Source: CAJBVW01 sp964457335 (GTDB lineage Bacteria > Myxococcota_A > UBA796 > SXON01). Taken from it: 64,000 nucleotides of DNA. The notes under the pieces were generated by a model, which saw nothing but the letters and a program-made list of their open reading frames with translations, was not told the origin of the DNA and made no database searches. The translations under genes and the position numbers were made by a program. The DNA lies in NCBI GenBank assembly GCA_964457335.1, contig CAYWGD010000004.1, forward strand, positions 62,001 through 126,000. Direction: 5' to 3'. Below are positions 24,699-32,191 of this stretch, one piece after another (positions within the stretch are counted from its first letter, which is position 1; the number at the start of each line of letters is the position of its first letter).

Positions 24699-24999
24699 GG
24701 CCGGTGCGCGTCCCCCGCGCGCCGCCTCCCGGCGGCCCGCGGGGGCCGGACCCTTCCGGGCTCGCGGCGAGCCGCTCGGCTGGCGCGTCGCTCCGCCTGC
24801 CGGCGTCGCGTCGCGCCGAGCCGGCCGCGCGAGGACGCGCGGCCGCCCTCCAGGCTCCTCGCGCGGTGGATCGATCAGGATTCGGCCCGCTGGCTGGGCG
24901 GGGACGTCGTCAGCGGAGTCCGTTTGATATCGGGCCCTTGCCCCGCGCGGCCTGGGGGCTCCTGATCGGCGCGAACCCGGTGGGGCGCGCCCCCTCGCG
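24699..24999. other. 301-bp gene-free gap between convergent genes
   Basis: The gap holds copy 2 of the dispersed palindromic element (24742-24867). A less GC-rich tail follows (GGATCGATCAGGATTCGG, GTTTGATATCGGG) with no coding frame I would support. It lies between the convergent hybrid-kinase and J-domain genes. Confidence 0.65.
24742..24867 (+). repeat. Dispersed palindromic element, copy 2
   Basis: The same block order as 18824-18960 in the same orientation, including the hairpin CTCGGCTGGCGCG..CGCGCCGAGCCGG. It ends at CCAGGCTCCTCGCGCGGT in both copies. The variable part is the Gly/Cys-rich spacer between blocks. Confidence 0.75.
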
Positions 25000-25842
25000 T
25001 CAGCGGGCGCGCTCCATCATCGGGTGCTCGCGGATGAAGCGCGGCTGGTTCGCGGCCCGCCAGCTCGCGCCGAGCAGCACGAGCGAGAGCAGCGCCACGA
25101 GCACCCACACCGTGGGCCACAGGAGCCGCCCGGCCCACCACGCGCGGTCGGCGCCGGGCTCGACGAGGCCGGGGCGCGCGACGCCGAGCACCATCGGGGC
25201 GGCGGCGGTCACGCCGAGGTCCACGCTCTTGCGGACCACCGCGCGGAGGGTGTCGTCGTCGCGCACGCCCTCGGCCCACAAGGCGCGCGGCCACACCACG
25301 AGGCGCACCCGGTCGCCGCGGCGGAGGAGGCCGACGGGGCCGAGGCCCTGCGGGGGCCCTTCGTCGACGAGGAGCTCGAGCCGCCGCCAGGTCGAGCGCG
25401 ACCAGAGCCTCCCGAAGCGGGAGATGTCGGGCGGCGCCTGCTCGGCGAGGCCGCGGTCCACGGCGGCGGCGAGGGCGGCGACGAGCGACGGGCCGCCACG
25501 GAAGCGCGTCGCGTAGCGCGGGAGCACGTCGACGCGGAGCCGCAGCAGGTGCGCCTCCGCGATCCAGGCGCAGGCGTCGATCCAGTCGTCGTCGGGGCCC
25601 GTCCGGCCGGGGCTCCACCCGGCGTGGAAGCCGCCGCCGACGCGGCGCGCGCGCTCCGGGTCGGTGAGGAGCGCGTGCGCGGCCTCGGCGGCCTTGAAGC
25701 GGCGCGCGGCGTCGGGGTCGTCCGGGTTGAGGTCGGGGTGGGTCGCGCGGGCGACCCGGCGCCACGCCCGCTTGATCTCCTCGGGCGACGCGCCGGGGGC
25801 GAGGCCGAGGGTGGCGTAGGCGGCGGCGAGCGGGTCGGCCAT
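25000..25842 (-). CDS. J-domain (DnaJ-type) protein with C-terminal membrane anchor
   Basis: A 280-residue protein. The J domain covers ~6-68 (AAAYATLGLAPGASPEEIKR, then the HPD motif in ATHPDLNPDD), enough to recruit and stimulate a DnaK. The middle (~75-235) is not the Gly/Phe or zinc-finger region of DnaJ and is not recognised. A single hydrophobic helix (~238-262, LLWPTVWVLVALLSLVLLGA) is followed by a short tail, so the J domain should face the cytoplasm. It is a class C (DnaJC-like) co-chaperone acting at the membrane on an unknown client. The start was chosen at the J-domain N-terminus. Confidence 0.85.
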   Translation of the reverse strand: MADPLAAAYATLGLAPGASPEEIKRAWRRVARATHPDLNPDDPDAARRFKAAEAAHALLTDPERARRVGGGFHAGWSPGRTGPDDDWIDACAWIAEAHLLRLRVDVLPRYATRFRGGPSLVAALAAAVDRGLAEQAPPDISRFGRLWSRSTWRRLELLVDEGPPQGLGPVGLLRRGDRVRLVVWPRALWAEGVRDDDTLRAVVRKSVDLGVTAAAPMVLGVARPGLVEPGADRAWWAGRLLWPTVWVLVALLSLVLLGASWRAANQPRFIREHPMMERAR

Positions 25843-26028
25843 CCCGCGCAGGCTACCCGGCCGGGAACCCGCGGGCACGGTGCGCCGGCGCTGGGGGGTC
25901 GGCTGCTGGGGCACGGACGCCCGGGGCACGGCTGCTAACGTCCCCGGCTCGGTCCCCGGGGCCTCGAGCGTCCTGGGGCCACCACTTGCCCAAGCGGATC
26001 GCCCGCGCTCGGAGTACAAGCTCGCCCG

Positions 26029-26835
26029 ATGCTGCTCCTCGCCGCCTGCGCCGCGCCCGACGTGGTCGACCGCGAGGAGCCCGCCGCCCTGCCGATCCCG
26101 GCGCTCGAGAGCGAGCCGATCACGCCGACGTGGACGGCTCCGGACGCGGTGTCGGCCATCGAGGCGGCGCTCGCGGGCCCCTTCCCGTCCGCGTTCACGA
26201 TCCGCACGTCGCTCCAGGGCTGGTTCCGGCACGGCGACGAGGCCTGCCCCGGCCCGGGCACCTACATGGCGGGCCCGAGCTTCGAGGGCTGCACGTCCGC
26301 GGAGGGCTGGTACTACCTGGGCGTGGGCGGCTACACCGAGGAGGTGAAGACCGACGAGGAGGGCGACTACGTCGAGCTCTTCGTCATGGGCGACCTCCAG
26401 CTCGTCGCCCCCGACGGCGCGTGGATCGACGTGGGCGGCCATTGGATCAGCGCGCTCCGCGAGGGCCCGTCCTTCCGCGGGCTCGTCAACGGGAGCTGGC
26501 ACGAGCCCCAGAACGACGCCGACTGGCTCGCCGCCGGGATGAGCGCGTGGCTCGAGTACGCGGGCATCGTCGACGACGCCGGCCAGCGCGTCTGGCTCGA
26601 CGGCACGCTCACCCTGCGCGGGACCACGCTCGGCTTCACCGACCTCCAGCTCGACGACGCCTGCACCGCCGGCGTGGTGACCGTGCGCGACCCGGGCGGC
26701 GGCACCTGGGCCGTCGACTTCGGGGAGTGCACCCCCTGCGGCGCCGTCACCTTCGAAGGCGCCGCCGTCGAGACCGACGCCTGCCTCGCCCTCGACGGCC
26801 TCGCCGACCGCGTCGTCACCGCGGGGACACCGTGA
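26029..26835 (+). CDS. Lipoprotein heading the second DUF1549/DUF1501 operon
   Basis: A 268-residue lipoprotein. Signal MLLLAAC has lipobox LAAC with a very short n-region. The mature part has an early WTAPDAVSAIEAALA segment, then strands with paired Cys (DEACPGPGTYMAG/EGCTSAEGWYYLG, DDACTAGV, GECTPCGAV/TDACLAL), suggesting several disulfides in a secreted beta domain. No named family. It overlaps the DUF1549-like gene (GTGA) and so takes the place that the PA14-like lipoprotein has at the other end of the sister operon. An AT-containing AGTACAAG box lies 12-19 nt before the ATG. Confidence 0.75.
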   Translation: MLLLAACAAPDVVDREEPAALPIPALESEPITPTWTAPDAVSAIEAALAGPFPSAFTIRTSLQGWFRHGDEACPGPGTYMAGPSFEGCTSAEGWYYLGVGGYTEEVKTDEEGDYVELFVMGDLQLVAPDGAWIDVGGHWISALREGPSFRGLVNGSWHEPQNDADWLAAGMSAWLEYAGIVDDAGQRVWLDGTLTLRGTTLGFTDLQLDDACTAGVVTVRDPGGGTWAVDFGECTPCGAVTFEGAAVETDACLALDGLADRVVTAGTP

Positions 26836-28445
26836 GCCGCGCTCACCTCGTCTGTGTCGTGCTCCTCGCCGCGTGCACCCCCGCCCCCGAGGAGGCGACC
26901 ACCGCCGCCCTCGTCCCCCTCGACGACGCGCGGCTCCTCCGCCGGCTCAGCCTCGACCTCCGCGGGGTCACCCCCACCACCGACGAGCTCGCCGCCGTCG
27001 AGGCCGACCCCGCCGCCCTCGACACGCTCCGCGACGCCTTCCTCGAAGACCCCCGCTTCGAGGAGCGCCTCGTCGCGCTCTGGGCCGACCGCTACCGCAC
27101 GCGCATCGACGAGTTCCAGGTGCGCTTCTACGACTACCAGCTCCCCACCGACCAGGAGTGCGCCTTCGAGCGCGCGGTGGGCGAAGAGCCGCTCCGGTTG
27201 GTGGCCCGTGTCATCACCGACGACCGCCCCTGGGGCGACGTCGTGACCGCAGACCACACGATGGCGAACGATCTGCTCGGCGCGCTCTGGCCGCTCGACT
27301 ACCCCGACGGCGCCACCGGCTGGCAGGAGGTGCCCTACACCGACGGCCGGCCCGCCAACGGGGTGTTGGCGACCAACGGGTTGTGGATGCGGTACTACAC
27401 CTCCCAATCGAACGCGAACCGCTCCCGCGCCGCCGCGCTCGCCGAGCTGCTGCTCTGCGTCGACTACCTGGAGCGGCCGGTCAGCTTTTCGACCACGCCG
27501 TCGCTCGCCGACGAGGACGCGACCGCCGAGGCGATCGCGAACGACCCCGCCTGCCTCGCCTGCCACGCCTCGCTGGAGCCGCTCGCCGCCACGTTCTTCG
27601 GCTTCTACCCGGCCGTCGACTACAACCGCCTCGAGATGGGGACCTACCACCCCGAGCGTGAGCTCCTCGGCGAGGAGGTCCTCGGCGTCGAGATGGCGTA
27701 CTTCGGCGCGCCGCTCGCCTCCCCCGCCGAGCTCGGCCCGCACGTGGCCGCCGACCCGCGCTTCTACGCCTGCGCGGTCGAGACGATGGCCGGGATGTTG
27801 TGGGGCCGTGAGCCCGAGGTGGACGAGTTCGCCACGCTCGCCGCGCTGGAGACCGCGTTCGCCGCCGCCGACTGGCGCGCCCGCCCGCTGCTCCGCGCCG
27901 TCACCGACACCGCGCAGTACCGCGCCGGGGCGCTGGGGGACGACGCCTCCGACGCGCTCGCCGCCCGGGAGCAGACCGCCCGGCTGCTCACCGCCGACCA
28001 GCTCGGCACCGCCGTCGCCGACCTCACCGGCTTCGCGTGGGAGCAGGGCGGCTGCGACCAGCTCGGCAACGACGACTACGGCTACCGCGTGCTCGCCGGC
28101 GGCGTGGACGGCGAGCAGGTCTCGCGCGCCCAGCGCGACCCGAGCCTCACGTGGGCGTTGGTCGTCGAGCGCCTGGCACAAGGCGGCGCGATCACCGCCG
28201 TCCAACACGAGTTGGTCGAGGGCGGCGAGCGGCGCCTCTTCACCGTCGACCTCGCCACGACGCCCGCCGACGCGGCCTTCGACGACCAGCTCGACGCGCT
28301 CTACCTCCGGCTCTTCGCCCGCCGTCCCACCGACGAGGAGCGCGCCGCCGACATCGCCCTGTGGGAGTCCGCCGGCGACCCCGCGGCCGGCTGGACCGCG
28401 CTCCTCACCACGCTGTTGCGCGACCCGGAGTTCGTGACCCGATGA
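26832..28445 (+). CDS. DUF1549-like haem-binding lipoprotein, second copy
   Basis: A 537-residue paralogue of the gene at 15842. Signal VSRAHLVCVVLLAAC has lipobox LAAC. The DUF1549 opening LLRRLSLDLRGVTPTTDEL is nearly the same. Shared later blocks are GEEPLRLVARVI, VVTADHTMAND, DGRPANGVLATNGLWMRYYT and a haem c motif CLACHAS (~240). The C-terminal domain carries YLRLFARRPTDEERAADIAL, the motif of the PSD1/DUF1553-like end. It overlaps both neighbours (GTGA, ATGA). The two copies are clearly homologous yet well diverged, so the duplication is old or the operons were acquired separately. Confidence 0.82.
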   Translation: MSRAHLVCVVLLAACTPAPEEATTAALVPLDDARLLRRLSLDLRGVTPTTDELAAVEADPAALDTLRDAFLEDPRFEERLVALWADRYRTRIDEFQVRFYDYQLPTDQECAFERAVGEEPLRLVARVITDDRPWGDVVTADHTMANDLLGALWPLDYPDGATGWQEVPYTDGRPANGVLATNGLWMRYYTSQSNANRSRAAALAELLLCVDYLERPVSFSTTPSLADEDATAEAIANDPACLACHASLEPLAATFFGFYPAVDYNRLEMGTYHPERELLGEEVLGVEMAYFGAPLASPAELGPHVAADPRFYACAVETMAGMLWGREPEVDEFATLAALETAFAAADWRARPLLRAVTDTAQYRAGALGDDASDALAAREQTARLLTADQLGTAVADLTGFAWEQGGCDQLGNDDYGYRVLAGGVDGEQVSRAQRDPSLTWALVVERLAQGGAITAVQHELVEGGERRLFTVDLATTPADAAFDDQLDALYLRLFARRPTDEERAADIALWESAGDPAAGWTALLTTLLRDPEFVTR

Positions 28446-29722
28446 GCCTCCGGTCCCTCAATCGGCGATCCCTGCTCCAGCTCGGCGCCCTGGGCCTCGG
28501 CGGGCTGTTCGTGCCCGCCCGCGTCGCGTCGGCGGCCGGCCCCGAGCGCCGCTTCCTGTTCGTGCTCGCGCGCGGCGGCTGGGACACCACGTTCGTGTTC
28601 ACGCCGAGCCAGGACAACCCGCGCGTGAGCTGCGAGCCCGACGCCGTCGTCGCCGAGACGGGCGGGCTCCGCTTCGTCGACCACGAGAGCCGCCCGTCCG
28701 TCCGCACGTTCTTCGAGCGCTGGGCGCCCTCGACCGCCCTCGTCAACGGCCTCGAGGTCCGCTCGGTCACGCACGACCGCTGCAAGCGAATCCTGATGAC
28801 CGGGAGCGCCGCGTCCGGCCTGGACGACTGGCCGACCAGCATCGCGGCGCGATCCAACGCCGATCCGCTCCTGCCGCACCTCGTCGTGTTCGGCCCGGCG
28901 TACACCGCCCGCCACACCGACCGCGTCGTGCGCGTCGGCAGCAACGGCCAGCTGCGCGATCTGGTCGACGGCGCCGCGCTCACCGACGCGGGTGTCCCGC
29001 TCGACCGTTACACCTCCGACCTCGATGCGTTGGTCGACGCGCGCGTCCGTGCCCGCACCGCCGCGTGGGCCGGCTCCGCCGGCCGCGGCCGCCAGCAAGC
29101 CGTCGGGGACGGCTACCTGCGCGCGCTCGACGTGCTCGGCGAGATGGGCACCATCACCGACCACGTGAACCTCGCCCCCGAGGACGCCGGCTGCGCCCGC
29201 GACATCGCCGCCGACGCCGCCGCGGCCTTCGACTGCTTCTCGCTCGGGCTGTCCCGCTGCGCGCTCGTGCAGGACGACGGCTGGTGCTCGACCGGCTGGG
29301 ACAGCCACTCCGGCATCGAGATGCAGGCAACCCACTACGAGCTCCTGTTCGCCTACCTGAACCGCCTCATGGACGACCTCGCCGGCCGCTCCTCCCAGGC
29401 CGGCGGCGCGCTCCTGGACGAGGTCACCGTGGTCGTGCTCTCCGAGATGGGGCGCCACCCCCAGCTCAACGCCACGGGCGGCAAGGACCACTGGACCTAC
29501 ACCTCCGCCATGCTCCTCGGCGCCGGCGTGCGCGGCGGGCAGGTGATCGGCGCGATGAACAGCGACTTCCAGGGGGTCCCCGTGGACCTCGCCACCGGCG
29601 AGCCGGGTGACACGGGTCTGCTCCCGAGCCACCTCGGCGCCACGCTCCTCGCGATGGCCGACATCGACCCCGCCGAGGTCGTGCCCGACGGCGCCCTCCC
29701 CATCGACGCGCTGATCGCATGA
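28442..29722 (+). CDS. DUF1501 Tat-exported protein, second copy
   Basis: A 426-residue paralogue of the gene at 14583. The N-terminus SLRSLNRRSLLQLGALGLGG is a Tat signal (NRRSLL). Family blocks: RRFLFVLARGGWDTTFVF, VNGLEVRSVTHDRCKRILMT, GWDSHSGIEMQATHYELLF and VLSEMGRHPQLNATGGKDHW. The HDR/WDSH/GKDHW residues match the metal-site pattern of the alkaline-phosphatase-like fold. It contains more Cys than its paralogue (HDRCKR, DAGCARD, FDCFSL, DGWCSTG). Start and stop overlap the neighbouring genes by 4 bp each, so strict co-expression with the haem proteins is expected. Confidence 0.85.
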   Translation: MSLRSLNRRSLLQLGALGLGGLFVPARVASAAGPERRFLFVLARGGWDTTFVFTPSQDNPRVSCEPDAVVAETGGLRFVDHESRPSVRTFFERWAPSTALVNGLEVRSVTHDRCKRILMTGSAASGLDDWPTSIAARSNADPLLPHLVVFGPAYTARHTDRVVRVGSNGQLRDLVDGAALTDAGVPLDRYTSDLDALVDARVRARTAAWAGSAGRGRQQAVGDGYLRALDVLGEMGTITDHVNLAPEDAGCARDIAADAAAAFDCFSLGLSRCALVQDDGWCSTGWDSHSGIEMQATHYELLFAYLNRLMDDLAGRSSQAGGALLDEVTVVVLSEMGRHPQLNATGGKDHWTYTSAMLLGAGVRGGQVIGAMNSDFQGVPVDLATGEPGDTGLLPSHLGATLLAMADIDPAEVVPDGALPIDALIA

Positions 29723-30036
29723 CGCTGCTCGCCTGGCTCCTCGCGTGCGCGCCCCCCGCCGAGCCGGGTGACACCGGATGTGTCACCGCGGCCACGTGGA
29801 CCAACTTCGCCGACGGCTTCTTCGCGTCCTACTGCCGCTCCTGTCACGCCGCCGCCGCGCCCGACCGCCACGGCGCGCCCGTCGGCCTCGACTTCGACAC
29901 CGAGGAGCAGGCCCGCGCGCTGACCCAGTCCATCCGCCGCACCGTGCTCGACGTGGGGACCATGCCCCCCGGCGGCGGGCTCCTCGACGACGACCTGGTC
30001 CTGCTCGGGGAGTGGCTCGACTGTAGGAGCGAGTAG
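29719..30036 (+). CDS. One-haem mini-cytochrome c lipoprotein, second copy
   Basis: A 105-residue lipoprotein. Signal MTLLAWLLAC has lipobox LLAC. One haem c motif, CRSCH, lies at ~39-43, and the axial-Met region reads VGTMPPGGG. The order WTNFADGFFASYCRSCH matches WANFGQGWMDKHCTGCH of the sister protein at 14245, a clear orthologous position in the operon. It closes the four-gene plus-strand unit and is followed by ~200 bp without a gene. Confidence 0.8.
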   Translation: MTLLAWLLACAPPAEPGDTGCVTAATWTNFADGFFASYCRSCHAAAAPDRHGAPVGLDFDTEEQARALTQSIRRTVLDVGTMPPGGGLLDDDLVLLGEWLDCRSE

Positions 30037-30064
30037 CCGGGTCTTTTGGGCAGCCGGCTCCGCC

Positions 30065-30105
30065 GCTGCGGCGACCACGGTGCCGCGCGGGACGTCGGCG
30101 GCTCC
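30065..30105 (-). repeat. Short dispersed repeat, copy 2
   Basis: Read on the minus strand, GGAGCCGCCGACGTCCCG, CGCGG and GGTCGCCGC match 20212-20250. The surrounding ~200-bp gap between the mini-cytochrome and the CotH-like gene shows no other structure. Confidence 0.45.
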
Positions 30106-30237
30106 GGTGCCCTGCTCGCCGCACGGGCGAGCCCCCGCTGCGCGGCGCCTTGTCACCAACCGTGCACCCGCGTGCCAACTCGTGACCGACCCGTCCGCCC
30201 GGGGTCCCTACCCTCGAAGAGGCTTGGAGGATCGGCC

Positions 30238-31419
30238 ATGATCATCCTGTTGGGCGCCCTGGGGGCGTGCGACACCCCGCTCGCGGAGCTCAACCCCTTC
30301 CACGGCCCGCCCGCGGACACACCTCCCGAGGGATGGGGTCCGCCGGACACCGGCACCGAGGGCCTCGTGGAGGCGCCCGGCGCGGGCTTCCCCTTTGCCA
30401 CGGGGAAGATCTTCGACCTGGAGCTCGAGATCCCGCCGGCGTCGGTGGAGCTGCTCGAGCGCGAGGGCCCGTACGTGCCCGCCACCCTCCGCTTCGCCGG
30501 CTACGAGGCCGAGGTCGGGGTGCGTCTCAAGGGGTCGAGCACCTACGACGACCTCGACGGCAAGCCCTCGTTCAAGCTCAACTTCGGCGAGTACACGGAG
30601 GGCGCGCGCTTCCTCGGCGTGGAGCGGTTGACGCTCAACTCGATGAAGTTCGACCCGACGATGCTCCGCGAAGCCACGGCGTACAAGCTCTTCGCCGACG
30701 TCGCGGTGGCCGCCCCCCGCCACGGATACGGGCGCGTCACCATCAACGGCGAGCCCTACGGGCTCTACAGCCTGATCGAGACGCTGGACGAGAACTTCCT
30801 CGACCGCGCGTTCCCCGAGGACGAGGACGGCAACCTCTACGACTCCACCTTCGTGTCCGCGGACCTCACGGGGACGGGGCTCGCCCACTTCACGCTCCAG
30901 GAGGGCGATCCCGCCACCGCCTACATCGACCTCGCCGCGCTGGTGGACGACCTCGACGGCGGCAACATCCTCGAGGTGCTGGAGACCCGCTTCGACAAGC
31001 AGTCGGTGCTGACCTACCTCGCGGTCGACCTCGTGACGGGCAACTGGGACGGCTACTCGCGCAACACCAACAACTACCTGCTCTACCACGCGACCGTGGC
31101 GGACCGGTGGTACTTCGTGCCCTGGGGCCAGGACACCGCCTTCCGCGGCGGCGGGCCGCTCTACGGCGGCGTCCGCGCGCGGGTCGCGGCCGCGTGCCAG
31201 AACAACGCCGAGTGCCGCGCGCAGCTCGAGCAGGCCTGCCGCGACGTGCTCGCCGCGTGGGAGGACGGCGATCTCCTCGGCTACACCACGCGCCTCGTCG
31301 ACGTGGTCGCCCCCGTGTGCGAGGCCGACCCGCGCAAGGGCGACGACTGCGACCACGAGGACATCCTGGAGGCCCTCACGGAGCGCCCGACGGAGCTGCG
31401 GCGGGAGCTGGGGCCGTAG
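30238..31419 (+). CDS. CotH-kinase-like lipoprotein
   Basis: A 393-residue lipoprotein. Signal MIILLGALGAC has lipobox LGAC with Asp at +2, then a PDTGTEG linker. The CotH-type body shows VRLKGSSTYDDLDGKPSFKL (~98-117), GVERLTLNSMKFDPTMLRE (~130), YGLYSLIETLDENFLDR and VDLVTGNWDGYSRNTNNYLL (~260). The late N-W-D..N-N-Y block is the family's catalytic and Mg-binding signature. CotH phosphorylates spore-coat proteins in Bacillus, whereas bacterial lipoprotein versions have unknown substrates. The ATG has GGAGG 7 nt upstream. Confidence 0.82.
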   Translation: MIILLGALGACDTPLAELNPFHGPPADTPPEGWGPPDTGTEGLVEAPGAGFPFATGKIFDLELEIPPASVELLEREGPYVPATLRFAGYEAEVGVRLKGSSTYDDLDGKPSFKLNFGEYTEGARFLGVERLTLNSMKFDPTMLREATAYKLFADVAVAAPRHGYGRVTINGEPYGLYSLIETLDENFLDRAFPEDEDGNLYDSTFVSADLTGTGLAHFTLQEGDPATAYIDLAALVDDLDGGNILEVLETRFDKQSVLTYLAVDLVTGNWDGYSRNTNNYLLYHATVADRWYFVPWGQDTAFRGGGPLYGGVRARVAAACQNNAECRAQLEQACRDVLAAWEDGDLLGYTTRLVDVVAPVCEADPRKGDDCDHEDILEALTERPTELRRELGP

Positions 31420-31493
31420 GCGCGGGACGGCCGGAGCCGGGAAGCCCGGCCGCTGTGCGGCCGGGCGCGCGGCGGCGCGGACGCGCCGCCGCC

Positions 31494-31530
31494 GGGGGCG
31501 TTGCGGGGGGAACCCCCGCCCCAGGAGACC
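31494..31530 (-). repeat. 3'-gene hairpin element, copy 2
   Basis: Read on the minus strand, this is TCTCCTGGGGCGGGGG, TTCC and CCCGCAACGCCCCC, starting 6 bp after the stop of the convergently read gene at 31537. It is the same element as at 8120, 45753 and 63713. Next to it (31433-31493) are further GC palindromes of type GGCGGCGCG..CGCGCCGCC. Confidence 0.7.
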
Positions 31531-31536
31531 CCCGAC

Positions 31537-32088
31537 CTACTGCGCCATCGCGAACTCGACCTTGGTCTTCGAGAACACCATCATGGGGATGCCGGCCACG
31601 AGCAACACGCCGCCCGCGACGGTGGTCGCCGGGATCCAGGCGTCGACGGTGTCCCGGGGGCCCGCGCTGATGCTCTCGATCCCCCACATGGTGCCGCCGA
31701 CGGTGGCCGCGGTGAGCCCGATGAGCATGGCGTAGTAGCCGCCGGTCAGGAGCCCCTTGGAGCCCGGCTTGACGCTGAAGGTCGAGGTGCCCTCGCGGAG
31801 GTCGTAGCGGCCGCCCGCGGGCGTGTAGCCCTGGCCGGAGAACAGGACGCCGCGCATGCCGGGGACGACCTCGAACTCGCACGGGGCCTGGCAGACCTCG
31901 GTCTTCTTGAAGTTGTAGACCGAGCCCGTGCCGTAGCTGGTCGAGACGGTCGACGTGGACTCGTCGTAGAGCACGGTGACGGTGACGCCCGGCTTCGTGG
32001 TCTCCACCTGGACCTTGGCGGCGGCCCCCTCAACGACGGGGTTCTCTTCGGCGTGCGCGAGGGAGAAGGCGAGCAGGGCGGTGAGCAT
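31537..32088 (-). CDS. Exported protein with PEGA-like segment and two C-terminal membrane helices
   Basis: A 183-residue protein. A short signal (MLTALLAFSLAHA, cleavage after AHA) precedes a beta-rich part (~15-110). That part holds KPGVTVTVLYDEST and the Cys pair VCQAPCEFEVVPG, a pattern common in Myxococcota PEGA-like surface proteins. Two hydrophobic helices (~113-135 and ~150-172) end the chain. No enzyme motif. It lies 103 bp downstream of the TIR operon on the same strand. A short hairpin (CCCCCCGAATTGGGGG) separates them, so it is probably an independent gene rather than part of that system. Confidence 0.65.
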   Translation of the reverse strand: MLTALLAFSLAHAEENPVVEGAAAKVQVETTKPGVTVTVLYDESTSTVSTSYGTGSVYNFKKTEVCQAPCEFEVVPGMRGVLFSGQGYTPAGGRYDLREGTSTFSVKPGSKGLLTGGYYAMLIGLTAATVGGTMWGIESISAGPRDTVDAWIPATTVAGGVLLVAGIPMMVFSKTKVEFAMAQ

Positions 32089-32191
32089 CGGGACCTCGGG
32101 AGGCGCGTGACCTTACATCCGGTGAGTGGGGATCACAAGCCCTACGGGGGATGGAGTGAGAGGAGTGGCCGGGGGCCCCCAATTCGGGGGG

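Noticed and set aside
31433..31493. tRNA or small structured RNA gene
   Set aside because: Only simple GC palindromes are present. No cloverleaf, T-loop or anticodon arm could be fitted here or in other gaps.
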